Assembly: GCA_003075315.1 (NCBI GenBank)
Contig: QDFQ01000004.1
Coordinates: 124,001-188,000 of the forward strand
DNA length: 64,000 nt
From: Arthrobacter sp. TPD3018
GTDB lineage: Bacteria > Pseudomonadota > Alphaproteobacteria > Sphingomonadales > Sphingomonadaceae
Reading direction: 5' to 3'
The notes under the pieces are model-generated. The model saw only the letters and a list, made by a program, of their open reading frames with translations, was not told the DNA's origin and did not search any database. This document shows positions 27,814 through 36,778 of the stretch, in pieces. The position numbers and the translations under genes are program-made. Each line of letters starts with the position of its first letter. The first letter of the stretch is position 1.

Positions 27814-28998
27814 ATGCGCATCCTGCATGTCAGTTCGGTCTATCCCCCGCATGTCGTCGGGGGCGCCGAAAAGGTCGTCGCGATGCTCGCCGAGGGGCAG
27901 GCCGCGCGCGGGATCGATGTGGGCGCCGCCTATCTGTCGCGCGACGCACAGCCGGCGGGCGAGCGGCACGGTGTCACGGTGCTGCCGCAGCGCAGCCGCA
28001 ACCTCGTGTGGATGGAGGACGTGTTCGCCGCACGGCGCCCGATGCGCACCGCCAACAAGCTGGCGCAGATGGTCGACACACGCGCCGCCGCCGACTTCGC
28101 CGGCGCGATCGAGACCTTTCGCCCCGACATCGTCCACACGCATTCGATGGTCGAGCTGCCGCCGCTGATCTGGTCGGCGATCGCACGGAGCGGTGCGAAA
28201 TGCGTCCATACGCTGCACGATTACGATCTGATCTGTTCGCGCGCGTCGCTGTTCCGCCACGGCCGCTCGTGCCAGACGCGCCATGCCTCCTGCCGGATTA
28301 CCGGCGCATGGAAAGCGCGGTTTGCGGGTCGGATCGACGGGGTCGCTGCGGTGTCGCAACCGGTCCTCGACGAACATCGCCGCGTCGGCCTGTTTCAGGA
28401 TCTGGCGGCAAGCCGCGCCCGCGTGATCTGGAACGGCGTCGACGTACCGGCGGCGACCGCTCGGCCGGCGGTGCAGGGCGACATCGTCTTCGGTTTCCTG
28501 GGCCGGCTCGTACCCGAAAAAGGCATCGAGACCTTGCTCGCCGCATGCCGGTTGTTGCCGGCGACCGGGTGGCGGTTGCGGGTCGCCGGTCGCGCGCAGG
28601 AAGGCGATGCTGCCTATCGCGCGCTCGCGGCGGGCCTGCCGGTCGACTTCCTCGGCTTCACCGATCCGTCGGCCTTCCTGCGCAGCATCGACGTCCTCGT
28701 CGTGCCGTCGATCTGGCGCGAGCCGTTCGGGCTGACCGTCGTCGAGGCGTTCGCGCAGCATGTGCCGGTCATCGGTGCCCGGCTGGGTGCGATCGGCGAT
28801 CTGGTCGGACCGGTGGGGGACGACTGGCTCGTGCCCCCCGGCGATGCATCCGCGCTGGCCCGCCGGATGCTGGCGGTGATGCACGACGGACGCGCCGCGC
28901 TGCCCCCGCCGCACGCCTTTGCCGATGTGCTGACGATGGTGACGCCGCAGCGCATGCTCGACGCCTATGATGCGCTATATGCGGACGTGCTGTCGTGA
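27814..28998 (+). CDS. Glycosyltransferase, GT4-like (tandem copy 1)
   Basis: 394 residues. MRILHVSSVYPPHVVGGAEKVVAML, PDIVHTHSMVELPP, HTLHDYDLICSRASLFR followed by a Cys pair (SCQTRHASC), donor domain with FGFLGRLVPEKGIETLL and REPFGLTVVEAFAQHVPVIGA. ATG 27814 is chosen by homology; an earlier in-frame ATG at 27781 lies in the GH99 gene. The gene is paralogous to the next one over its whole length and overlaps it by 4 bases. Confidence 0.9.
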   Translation: MRILHVSSVYPPHVVGGAEKVVAMLAEGQAARGIDVGAAYLSRDAQPAGERHGVTVLPQRSRNLVWMEDVFAARRPMRTANKLAQMVDTRAAADFAGAIETFRPDIVHTHSMVELPPLIWSAIARSGAKCVHTLHDYDLICSRASLFRHGRSCQTRHASCRITGAWKARFAGRIDGVAAVSQPVLDEHRRVGLFQDLAASRARVIWNGVDVPAATARPAVQGDIVFGFLGRLVPEKGIETLLAACRLLPATGWRLRVAGRAQEGDAAYRALAAGLPVDFLGFTDPSAFLRSIDVLVVPSIWREPFGLTVVEAFAQHVPVIGARLGAIGDLVGPVGDDWLVPPGDASALARRMLAVMHDGRAALPPPHAFADVLTMVTPQRMLDAYDALYADVLS

Positions 28999-30185
28999 CG
29001 CCCCGGATATTGCATCTGTCCAGCCTCTACCCGCCGCATATCGTCGGTGGGGCCGAACGCTCGGTCAGCATGCTGGCGGAGGCGCAGGCCGCGGCCGGAT
29101 GGGATGTGGCCGCTGCGTGCCTGACGCCGGGCGAGGCGGTGGAGGAGCATCGCAACGGCGTCGCCGTCTTCCGCATGCCGCACGGCAACGACTTCTGGCT
29201 GGAGGACTGGCTGGCGCATAGCCAGCGCCAACGCGAATGGGCGAAGTTCAAGCAACAGGCCAATGTCGCGATAGAGCGGCGGTTCGGTGCGATACTCGAT
29301 CGATTCCGTCCCGACATCGTCCACACGCATTCGCTGGTCGATGTCTCGACGCGTGTTTGGCACGCCGCCCGCCGCCGCGGCATTCCGATCGTCCATACGC
29401 TGCGCGATTTCGACCTGCTGTGCGCGGCAAGTTCGATGTATCGCGACAGCGGGCCGTGCACGCACCGGCACCTCAAATGCCGTATCCTCACCTTCACCAA
29501 GCAATTCGACCAGCGACTGGTATCGACGGTGACCGCGGTGGGTGAGGAGGTGCTGGCCCGGCACCTGCGCTACGGTTTCTTTCGCCACGTTCCGCCAGAG
29601 CGCCGACGCGTGATCTGGAACACCGCGCAGGTCGAGGGGATCGGCAGCGACTATGCCAAGCCGCCGCTCGGCGGGCCGATCACCTTCGGCTATCTGGGCC
29701 GGCTCAGCCCCGAAAAGGGCGTGGACACGCTCCTGCAGGCCGCCCGGCTGCTGCCGCCGACCGGCTGGCGGCTGCTGATCGCCGGCGCGGCCTTGGGCCC
29801 GATCGCGCCCTATGAAGCGCTGGCGGACGGTTTGCCGGTCGATTTCATCGGCTTCCAGGCGCCCAAGGCGCTGTTCGACGCGATCGACGTTCTCGTTGCC
29901 CCATCGCTGTGGGCGGAACCGCTCGGCCGCACCGTGCTGGAGGCCTATCAGGCGCATGTCCCGGTGATCGGCGCGCGCAGCGGCGGGATTGCGGAGATCA
30001 TCGCCGACGATGCCTGGCTGGTGCCGCCCGGTGACGTGGCTGCGCTCGCGGCACGGATGCGGCAGGTGCTGGAGGACGGGCGTGCCGGATCGCCCCCGGG
30101 GCGCGACCGGGTGGTGGCCCGTACGACGCCGCAGGCGGTCGCACGGGCCTTCGCCGACGTCTATGCCGAGACGCTGGCGCGCTAG
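28995..30185 (+). CDS. Glycosyltransferase, GT4-like (tandem copy 2)
   Basis: 396 residues, starting at GTG 28995 which overlaps the preceding stop. Same segments as copy 1: RILHLSSLYPPHIVGGAERSVSML, PDIVHTHSLVDVSTR, HTLRDFDLLCAASSMYR, Cys pair (PCTHRHLKC), FGYLGRLSPEKGVDTLL and AEPLGRTVLEAYQAHVPVIGARSGGIAEI. It likely adds the next sugar. The stop is only four bases from the stop of the convergent ExoY-like gene. Confidence 0.9.
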   Translation: MTPRILHLSSLYPPHIVGGAERSVSMLAEAQAAAGWDVAAACLTPGEAVEEHRNGVAVFRMPHGNDFWLEDWLAHSQRQREWAKFKQQANVAIERRFGAILDRFRPDIVHTHSLVDVSTRVWHAARRRGIPIVHTLRDFDLLCAASSMYRDSGPCTHRHLKCRILTFTKQFDQRLVSTVTAVGEEVLARHLRYGFFRHVPPERRRVIWNTAQVEGIGSDYAKPPLGGPITFGYLGRLSPEKGVDTLLQAARLLPPTGWRLLIAGAALGPIAPYEALADGLPVDFIGFQAPKALFDAIDVLVAPSLWAEPLGRTVLEAYQAHVPVIGARSGGIAEIIADDAWLVPPGDVAALAARMRQVLEDGRAGSPPGRDRVVARTTPQAVARAFADVYAETLAR

Positions 30186-30189
30186 CCGT

Positions 30190-30855
30190 TCAATACGCGC
30201 CGTGGCCGGTCAGCACGCTGCGCGCGGTCCCGACCAGCACGCGGGCGTAGAGGCGCGGGGACATGCGGTACGCCATCAGGCTGTCCATCGCGACGCGGCG
30301 GCGATAACTGGTGTCGTTGCGGCCGCTGATCTGCCAGATGCCGGTGATGCCGGGCCGCATCGAACAATAATGGGCGAAATGGCGGCCATAGCGACGCACT
30401 TCCGCCGCGACGATCGGACGCGGGCCGACGAGGCTCATCTCGCCGCGCAGCACGTTGAACAGCTGGGGCAGCTCGTCCAGACTGGTCTTGCGAATGAAGC
30501 GGCCGACGCGCGTGACGCGCGGGTCGTCGCGCAACTTGTGGTCGCGATGCCATTCCAGGCGTGCGGCGAGGTCGCTGGCCAATAGCCTGGCAAGCCGCGC
30601 ATCCGCGTCCGGTGCCATCGATTTGAACTTGTAGCACAAGAAGGTCCGGCCGTCCTTGCCATAGCGGCGATGGCCGTACAGCGGCGATGCGCCGCGGCTT
30701 TCCAGCGCGATCAGTGATGCGACCACCAGCATGACCGGCGACAGCAGGACGAGCAGGCCGAAGGCGAGGGTGACGTCCATCGCCTGCAACAGGCGGGCAT
30801 GGCGGTGACGATAGGGCGCTGGAGCGCGAAGGGCGGGGTGGTGATCGGCGGGCAT
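30190..30855 (-). CDS. ExoY/WbaP-like initiating sugar-phosphate transferase
   Basis: About 221 residues. A membrane helix (DVTLAFGLLVLLSPVMLVVASLIALES), then GHRRYGKDGRTFLCYKFKSM, VTRVGRFIRKTSLDELPQLFNVLRGEMSLVGPRP and RPGITGIWQISGR, all diagnostic of the bacterial sugar transferase family. It places the first sugar phosphate on undecaprenyl phosphate. I prefer ATG 30855: the frame continues to 30930/30942, but that stretch covers a copy of the cluster dyad motif 59 bases before 30855, the usual spacing here. No strong ribosome-binding site supports either choice. Confidence 0.9.
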   Translation of the reverse strand: MPADHHPALRAPAPYRHRHARLLQAMDVTLAFGLLVLLSPVMLVVASLIALESRGASPLYGHRRYGKDGRTFLCYKFKSMAPDADARLARLLASDLAARLEWHRDHKLRDDPRVTRVGRFIRKTSLDELPQLFNVLRGEMSLVGPRPIVAAEVRRYGRHFAHYCSMRPGITGIWQISGRNDTSYRRRVAMDSLMAYRMSPRLYARVLVGTARSVLTGHGAY

Positions 30856-30913
30856 GGTTAACTCGCTGTTAAGGGTGGGTGAGCGCTGCAACGCAGCCGG
30901 CCGCCCCGCCGGT

Positions 30914-30927
30914 CGATCATTTGATGC
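30914..30927 (+). promoter_or_regulatory. EPS-cluster dyad motif, copy 4
   Basis: CGATCA-TT-TGATGC (reverse strand GCATCA-AA-TGATCG), 59 bases before the preferred ExoY-like start at 30855. Confidence 0.55.
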
Positions 30928-30963
30928 CATCGCATCGCCCAAATCCTCAAGTTGACGGCGAAT

Positions 30964-30977
30964 CCATCAAAAGATGC
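30964..30977 (+). promoter_or_regulatory. EPS-cluster dyad motif, weaker copy 5
   Basis: CCATCA-AA-AGATGC; the reverse strand reads GCATCT-TT-TGATGG. One half matches well. Confidence 0.35.
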
Positions 30978-31035
30978 ATTGATAATAGGATCGGCCGAAG
31001 TTCGTATCGCAGGTTAGGGCGGCGGTCCGGTTAAT

Positions 31036-31049
31036 ACATCATTAGAGTT
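31036..31049 (+). promoter_or_regulatory. EPS-cluster dyad motif, weaker copy 6
   Basis: ACATCA-TT-AGAGTT; the left half is perfect and the right half poor. It lies 146 bases before the Wza-like gene. Confidence 0.3.
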
Positions 31050-31194
31050 ATGCGCTCGGCGGATCGAGTTCGACCCGCGACAGACGCCGGATCGCCCGTG
31101 TTTCGATCCGATGATGGCGATGCGTGCGGCAGAACTATTCTGTCATCGCCCCAGTATCGACGTGAACAGGCGGGTCGCCGCCGAAGGAGAAGCT

Positions 31195-31815
31195 ATGCCG
31201 AAACGCGGTATCTTGCGACGGGCGGCGGCGTGCCTGACGCTCATGGTATTCCCCGTCGGGACGGCGGTGACGCTCTCGGCCCAGTCGCTAGCCTCGACGG
31301 CGGCCGGACGACAGCCGACGGCGGGCGTCACGGCGGGGGCGGCCGCACTGCCCATCTACACCTACACTTTGTCCGGCGGAGACCGCGTGCGGATCGTCGT
31401 CTTCGGCGATCCCGGCCTTGGCGGTGAGTTCACGATCGGCGGGTCCGGCTTCGTCGCCTTGCCGCTGATCGGCGAAGTCGACGTCCGTGGCCTCACCTCG
31501 ACGCAGTTGCAGGACCGGATCGTCGCGCGGCTCGCCGACGGCTATCTGAAGGACCCGCGCGTTGCCGTCGAAGTCCTGTCGACCCGCCCGTTCTACATTC
31601 TGGGAGAGGTCAATAAGCCCGGACAATATCCCTTTGCCAATGGCCTGACCGTGCTCGGCGCGGTCGCGCAGGCGGGCGGCTACACCTATCGCGCCAAGAC
31701 GAAACAGGTGCTCATCAAGCACGCCGGGCAGGATGAGGAGCGCGCAGAGCCCGTCACCGCCACCACCCTGGTCGCGCCCGGCGACACGATCCGCATCAAG
31801 GAGCGCTGGTTTTGA
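31195..31815 (+). CDS. Wza-like polysaccharide export protein
   Basis: 206 residues with a signal peptide. YTLSGGDRVRIVVFGDPGLGGEFTI starts the Poly_export (PES) domain and ALPLIGEVDVRGLTSTQLQDRI completes it; a SLBB-type segment follows (RPFYILGEVNKPGQYPFANGLTVLGAVAQAGGYT). This is the short GumB/GelD type rather than full-length Wza. AAGGAGA lies 6 bases before ATG 31195. First gene of the export operon; the next gene overlaps by 4 bases. Confidence 0.92.
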   Translation: MPKRGILRRAAACLTLMVFPVGTAVTLSAQSLASTAAGRQPTAGVTAGAAALPIYTYTLSGGDRVRIVVFGDPGLGGEFTIGGSGFVALPLIGEVDVRGLTSTQLQDRIVARLADGYLKDPRVAVEVLSTRPFYILGEVNKPGQYPFANGLTVLGAVAQAGGYTYRAKTKQVLIKHAGQDEERAEPVTATTLVAPGDTIRIKERWF

Positions 31816-33137
31816 CGGCCGTCGCCGCGGGCCGATGGACCCGCAGCCTGCTGCTGGCCGCGGCGGGGGCTTGTGCCGCCCCATCGCCCGCGCAGCTGTT
31901 GCAGGACCCGGCCACGGTCATCGTGCCGGCCGAACCGCCGCTGACCACAGCCCGATCGGTGTTCCAGCGCGATGCCGAGGTCGGCGTCGCTGATCGCATG
32001 CTGCCCGCCTTTTCCGCGCAGCGCCTGACGCTGGGCGCGTTCGACCTGTACCCGGGCCTGTCGATCGGCGGCCTCTACACGTCCAACCTGTTCGCGAACA
32101 ACGATCGGCGGCGCAGCGACGTCGCGCTGGTCGTCCGCCCGGAACTGACCGTCCGGACCAGCAGCGGCCCCTATCGGGTGGCGGCCTATGGTCGCAGCGA
32201 CCTGCGCCGCTATGCGCGCCACGTCAGCGAGAATACCGAAGAGGGGTTGGCGGGGCTGGAGGGTAGCGTCGCGATCGGCGCGCTCAGCAGCCTGACCGCG
32301 GGGGCCAATTATGGCTCGTTCATCAACCCGCGCTTCGCCGCCGATTCGCCGATCGATGCCGCCAAGCCGCTCGAATATACCGCCTTCAACGCCTATGGCG
32401 GCGCGACGATCGAGGGCGCGAGCACCCGCGTCATCCTGCGGGTCGATGCCGCGACCTTGCGCTTCCGCGACGCGCCGGCGATCGGCGGCGGCACCCTGTT
32501 CACCCGCGACCGTGACCGCAGCCGCTATCAGGCGTCGGCCCGCGTCGAACGCGCGCTCAGTCCCGCCGTGTCGGTCTATGGCGCGGCCAGCGTCAATGCG
32601 ATCGACTATCGCCTCGCCACCAACGGCACGCGCAATTCGAAGGGCTATGGCGTCTACGTCGGGTCGAACTTCGAAGTGTCGGCGCTGATGCGGGGCGACA
32701 TTCGCGTCGGCTATATCCGCCAGAACTTCGACCTAGCCGGGGTGCGCCCGCTGTCGGGCTTCGGCACGCTCGGCCGGCTCGTCTATTTCCCCAACCGGCT
32801 GTGGACGCTCACGGCGACGGCGGAAAGCAGCATCCAGGACAGCGGCGTGCCCGGCACCGGCGGCTTCCTGCATCGCGGCGGATCGCTGCGCTCCGATCAC
32901 GAACTGCGCCGCTATCTGATCGCCTCGATCGAGGGCGGCTATTTCCGGGACACCTATCGCGGGATCCAGCGCCGCGACTCGCTGCCCTATGCCGACGCCA
33001 GCCTGACCTATCTGTCGCGCAGCCATTGGAACGCGCGGCTCGGCTATCGCTACCTCGCCCGCGACTGCACCTGCGGCGTCGGCGTCACCGATTTCGACGA
33101 TCATCGCGTCTCTGCGACGCTGACCTTCCAATACTGA
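31812..33137 (+). CDS. Outer-membrane beta-barrel protein of EPS export
   Basis: 441 residues from a TTG start overlapping the previous stop. An export signal (RSLLLAAAGACAAPSPAQ) is followed by repeated amphipathic strands and a terminal aromatic residue (TLTFQY), as in the barrel proteins that sit between the GumB-like and Wzc-like genes of sphingan-type EPS clusters. It may help secrete or shape the polymer at the outer membrane. No enzymatic motif seen. Confidence 0.8.
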   Translation: MTAVAAGRWTRSLLLAAAGACAAPSPAQLLQDPATVIVPAEPPLTTARSVFQRDAEVGVADRMLPAFSAQRLTLGAFDLYPGLSIGGLYTSNLFANNDRRRSDVALVVRPELTVRTSSGPYRVAAYGRSDLRRYARHVSENTEEGLAGLEGSVAIGALSSLTAGANYGSFINPRFAADSPIDAAKPLEYTAFNAYGGATIEGASTRVILRVDAATLRFRDAPAIGGGTLFTRDRDRSRYQASARVERALSPAVSVYGAASVNAIDYRLATNGTRNSKGYGVYVGSNFEVSALMRGDIRVGYIRQNFDLAGVRPLSGFGTLGRLVYFPNRLWTLTATAESSIQDSGVPGTGGFLHRGGSLRSDHELRRYLIASIEGGYFRDTYRGIQRRDSLPYADASLTYLSRSHWNARLGYRYLARDCTCGVGVTDFDDHRVSATLTFQY

Positions 33138-33151
33138 CCGGAGATGCCACG

Positions 33152-35404
33152 ATGGCCAGCATACCCGTGCCCTACGACGGCGCCCATTTCGATGGCGCCC
33201 GCCACGACCCCGCTTATGGTCATCGCCGCGCGATGGTCGCCCCCGTCGACCGACCGGCGCCGCAGGCCGGCGTCGTCGATCTCATCCAGGCGTATCGCCG
33301 GCACCTGACCCTGTTCCTGCTCGTCGCGGGCGGGATCATGGCGCTGGTCGCGGCCTATACCTGGCTGCAGACGCCGCGCTACACCGCGACCGCGACGCTC
33401 GTCATCGCGCCGCACCCGGCTGAGATCGGGTCGGAGCGGACCAGCGCGCTGAGCGATCCCGCCGCCGATTCCAGCGTCGATACGCAGGTGGAATTGCTGA
33501 AGAGCCGGACGCTCGCCGGGCTGGTGGTCGATCGCCTCGACCTCGCCGATCCAGCGCGCTTCGCCCATCTGGTCGCCACGCCGTCGATGCGGGATGCGGT
33601 GCCCGGGCTCGCGCGCACGCCGCAGCCCGTGCCGGCATCGGCCTCGACGCGGCGCGATGCGGCGATCGATCGGCTGGTGCAGGGGATCGACGTCCACCGC
33701 ACCGCACAGACCTTTGCGCTCAGCGTGTCGTTCGAACACCCCGACCGGCGTTTGGCGCGTGATATCGTCAACAGCTACGCCGAGACGTTCGTCGCGCAAT
33801 CGGGCGCGGTGAAGCGCGAAGGGTCGGATGCCGTCGCGGCGCTGCTGCGCGGCCAGCTCGACAAGGCGCGGCGCGAGGTCGAGGCGGCGGACGGTGCGCT
33901 CGGCCGCTACAAGGTGGCGCACAATCTGATGAGCGTGCAGGGCGGCACGATCGCCGAACAGCAATTGTCCTCGCTCGACGGCCAGGTCGCGCTGGCCCGC
34001 GCCGGCGAAGCGGAGGCCAGCGCCCGGCTGCAGACTGCGCGCCAGCAGTTGGCGCACGGATCGACCGGCGATGATCTGGGCGAGGCGCTCGGCTCGCCGG
34101 TGATCCAGCAATTGCGCAGCCAGCGCGCCGTCGTCAGCGCGCAAGTCGCCGATCTCGGCGGCAAATACGGCCCCAAATATCCGCCGCTCGCCGCCGCGCA
34201 GCGTCAGGTCGCCGACATCGATTCGCAGATCCAGGGCGAGATCAGGCGCACCATCTCCAACCTCGAGGCACAGCGCGACGTCGCCGCCCGCCGCACCGCC
34301 TCGCTGAACGGCAGCGCCGCCGGCGCACGGTCGCAGGTGGTCAGCAACAATGTCGCCTCGGTCGCCCTCGGTGGATTGCAGCTGCGCTCGGACACGGCCC
34401 ACCAAAGCTACGCACAATTGCTCACTCGCCTCAACGAGATCGGCGCGCAGGGCGCCTCGACCCGGTCGGATGCCCGCGTTGCCAGCCTGGCGGCGCTGCC
34501 GACCCATCCCACGTCGCCCAACCGGCCGATCAACCTGCTGGTCGGCGCGCTGCTGGCGGTTGCCGTCGGCCTTGCCGCCGTGTTCATGCGCCAGGGCACC
34601 GACCGTGGCATCCGCACGCTGGAGGATGTCGAGGGACGGTTGCAGATGCCCTACCTTGCCGGATTGCCGACGCTGGGGTCTGCGGTGCGCCACGTCGGCG
34701 GCAGCGACCCGATCAGCGCGCTCGTCGACCACAGCGGCTCCGCTTATGCCGAGGGGTATCGCAACCTCGCCGCCTCGGTGCTGCAGTCGGCGGCGGCGGG
34801 CACGGTGCGGACGATCGCGCTGACCTCTGCCTTGCCCAACGAAGGCAAGACGACGGCGGCGATCGGCCTTGCCCGCATCGTCGCGATGAGCGGCGTCAGC
34901 GTCGTGCTGGTCGATGCCGATATGCGCCGCCCCAGCATCGCCAATGCGCTCGGACTGCGGCCGGCGATCGGTTTGCAACAGGTGCTGGAAGGGGAGGCCG
35001 CGCTGGACGAGGCGCTGCTGCCGGACATCGATTCACCGCTGACCATCCTCCCCATGCTGCGGGCGGGACTGGGTGGATCGGCGGCCCTCGGCAACGGCAG
35101 TTTCGATGGCCTGATCGAGGATCTGAAGGCGCGGTTCGACGTCGTGATCTTCGACGCCTCGCCTGTGCTGCCGGTGGTGGACGGGCGCCTCGTCGCCAAG
35201 AAAGCCGACGCGACCGTGCTGCTCGTGCGCTGGCGCAAGACCCCCGACGCGGCGGTGGAAATGGCGATCCACCTCCTCCAGACTTTGGGCGTCAAGATGA
35301 CGGGGGTCGCGCTCAGCCGGGTCGATCTACATGCGCTGGCGCGGTCGGGCTATGGCGACCCTGCGCAGTTCATGGGGTCCTACACCGCGTATTATGCGAA
35401 TTGA
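33152..35404 (+). CDS. Wzc/GumC-like co-polymerase with BY-kinase domain
   Basis: 750 residues. N-terminal Wzz domain with a membrane helix (HLTLFLLVAGGIMALVAAYTWLQ), long coiled-coil periplasmic region, second helix (INLLVGALLAVAVGLAAVF), then a tyrosine autokinase domain: Walker A SALPNEGKTTAA near residue 560, Walker A' VVLVDADMRRP near 584, Walker B VVIFDAS near 662. The tail carries scattered Tyr (GYGDPAQFMGSYTAYYAN), the probable autophosphorylation sites. It controls chain length and export. ATG 33152 lies 15 bases after the barrel gene, with GGAG upstream. Confidence 0.92.
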   Translation: MASIPVPYDGAHFDGARHDPAYGHRRAMVAPVDRPAPQAGVVDLIQAYRRHLTLFLLVAGGIMALVAAYTWLQTPRYTATATLVIAPHPAEIGSERTSALSDPAADSSVDTQVELLKSRTLAGLVVDRLDLADPARFAHLVATPSMRDAVPGLARTPQPVPASASTRRDAAIDRLVQGIDVHRTAQTFALSVSFEHPDRRLARDIVNSYAETFVAQSGAVKREGSDAVAALLRGQLDKARREVEAADGALGRYKVAHNLMSVQGGTIAEQQLSSLDGQVALARAGEAEASARLQTARQQLAHGSTGDDLGEALGSPVIQQLRSQRAVVSAQVADLGGKYGPKYPPLAAAQRQVADIDSQIQGEIRRTISNLEAQRDVAARRTASLNGSAAGARSQVVSNNVASVALGGLQLRSDTAHQSYAQLLTRLNEIGAQGASTRSDARVASLAALPTHPTSPNRPINLLVGALLAVAVGLAAVFMRQGTDRGIRTLEDVEGRLQMPYLAGLPTLGSAVRHVGGSDPISALVDHSGSAYAEGYRNLAASVLQSAAAGTVRTIALTSALPNEGKTTAAIGLARIVAMSGVSVVLVDADMRRPSIANALGLRPAIGLQQVLEGEAALDEALLPDIDSPLTILPMLRAGLGGSAALGNGSFDGLIEDLKARFDVVIFDASPVLPVVDGRLVAKKADATVLLVRWRKTPDAAVEMAIHLLQTLGVKMTGVALSRVDLHALARSGYGDPAQFMGSYTAYYAN

Positions 35405-35451
35405 CCGTGGCAACCCTGGCTTACAGCGAGCCGCGGAGCGGGGTGCGGGCG

Positions 35452-36174
35452 ATGACCACCGAGTTGCTCCTGCTCCGGCTGCGTGGATATGCGACGCTGG
35501 CACCGCACGAGATCGATCTGGTCCTGTCGCTCGGCGAACAACCCAAGCCGCATGCGGCGGGCACCAGCATCTGTCCGCACGAAGACGGCAGCCCGCATAC
35601 CCGGCTGATCGTCGGGGGCTGGGCCGGTCGCCCGCGCATCCTGCCCGACGGCCGGCGCCAGATATTGGGGCTGCTGCTGCCGGGCGACATGATGGGGGAT
35701 CGTGGTGATCGTCGTCCGCTCGCGCTGAACCCGGTCGTCGCGCTGACGCCGGTGCGGACGATCGGCATCGGCCGGCTGGTCCAGGCGGTGCGGACGCAGC
35801 CCGGCGACTATCCCGGCATCCTCCGGGCACTGTCGGCGATCGACCGTAACGAGGAAATGGCGCTGCTGGACCATATCGTCCGCCTGGGCTGCCAGAGCGC
35901 GTTGCAGCGCATGGCGCACCTGTTGCTGGAATTGCATCATCGCCTGTCGTCGATCGGCTTCGTCCACAACGGCACGTTTCCGATGCCGCTGACGCAGGAC
36001 ACGCTGGGCGAATTGCTGGGATTGAGCCTGGTCCACGTCAACCGCATCGTGTCGCAGCTGCGCCGCAGCAAGCTCGCGACGATGCGCGGCGGGGTGGTGA
36101 CGGTGAACGACTTCGCGCGGCTCGCCCTGCTCGCGGACCGCACCGATCCCACGAAACATGCCAACGCGAACTAG
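35452..36174 (+). CDS. Crp/Fnr-family transcriptional regulator
   Basis: About 240 residues. A cNMP-binding-like beta-barrel (PDGRRQILGLLLPGDMMGD) is followed by the dimer helix and a C-terminal helix-turn-helix: TQDTLGELLGLSLVHVNRIVSQLRRSKL. No Cys cluster as in FNR, so oxygen sensing by an iron-sulfur centre is unlikely. The ATG at 35452 is preferred; a TTG at 35401 overlapping the kinase stop is possible. It is the only stand-alone HTH regulator inside the EPS locus, so it is the first candidate to bind the RCATCA-WW-TGAYGY dyads. It overlaps the next gene by 17 bases. Confidence 0.9.
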   Translation: MTTELLLLRLRGYATLAPHEIDLVLSLGEQPKPHAAGTSICPHEDGSPHTRLIVGGWAGRPRILPDGRRQILGLLLPGDMMGDRGDRRPLALNPVVALTPVRTIGIGRLVQAVRTQPGDYPGILRALSAIDRNEEMALLDHIVRLGCQSALQRMAHLLLELHHRLSSIGFVHNGTFPMPLTQDTLGELLGLSLVHVNRIVSQLRRSKLATMRGGVVTVNDFARLALLADRTDPTKHANAN

Positions 36175-36778
36175 CGCGCGCATGGGGGCGGGCGCAGGGC
36201 CAAGCGGAGCGCTCGCCCCCTGCATGCGGACGCTGGCGACGACCGGCTGCGGCGCCGCGCTGCGCGCCGAGCTGGGGGAAGAGCGCGTCCTGGTGCTCGC
36301 GGACACGGCGTCGGACCGCGACGCCGCCACGGCGGTGCTGGCAGACGGCCGGCGCGTCGCCAGCCGCAGCCGCACGACGGGATGCCATGCCGCGGTGATC
36401 GCCCGCTGCGGTCGGATCGGGCTCGATGTCGAAACGATGGCGCGGGTGGCGTTGAACGTCACGGCGGTCGATGCGTGGCTGGCACAGGCGGAGCGTGCGA
36501 CCGTCGTGGCGTCCGCCGATCCGCTAATCGAACTGGCGTGCCGCTGGGTGTTGAAAGAGGCCTATGGCAAGGCGCTCGGCATCGGCCTCGACCTGCCGCT
36601 CGACCGGCTGGCGTTCGGCGGGCGTGACGGCGGCATCGTCCTGGATGGACCGTGCACGATCCCGGGGTGGGATTTCGCGTTGTATCGCCATTGCGATCGG
36701 ATCTGCGCCGTCGCCTGTCACGCCACGCCGTTCGCGCCCGCGGGCAGAAACCCGCCCGGTCCGGCATTGGACACATAG
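36158..36778 (+). CDS. 4'-phosphopantetheinyl transferase, Sfp type
   Basis: 206 residues. The two family motifs are present: GLDVE with the Mg-binding Asp/Glu (about residue 88) and WVLKEAYGKALG (about 132-143). It adds the phosphopantetheine arm of CoA to carrier proteins. The only obvious client in the window is the carrier domain of the A-T-TE synthetase at 15685-18168, about 18 kb away in the same locus. The start overlaps the Crp/Fnr gene by 17 bases; ATG 36182 is an alternative. The tail overlaps the convergent ferritin-like gene by 61 bases. Confidence 0.88.
   Translation: MPTRTSARMGAGAGPSGALAPCMRTLATTGCGAALRAELGEERVLVLADTASDRDAATAVLADGRRVASRSRTTGCHAAVIARCGRIGLDVETMARVALNVTAVDAWLAQAERATVVASADPLIELACRWVLKEAYGKALGIGLDLPLDRLAFGGRDGGIVLDGPCTIPGWDFALYRHCDRICAVACHATPFAPAGRNPPGPALDT

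Larger units (their letters stand above)
30856..31194. other. Divergent EPS promoter region with three dyad-motif copies
   Basis: A 339-base region between the ExoY-like and Wza-like genes, unusually AT-rich around 30961-31050. It holds copies of the dyad at 30914-30927, 30964-30977 and 31036-31049. No convincing gene is present. Confidence 0.6.
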
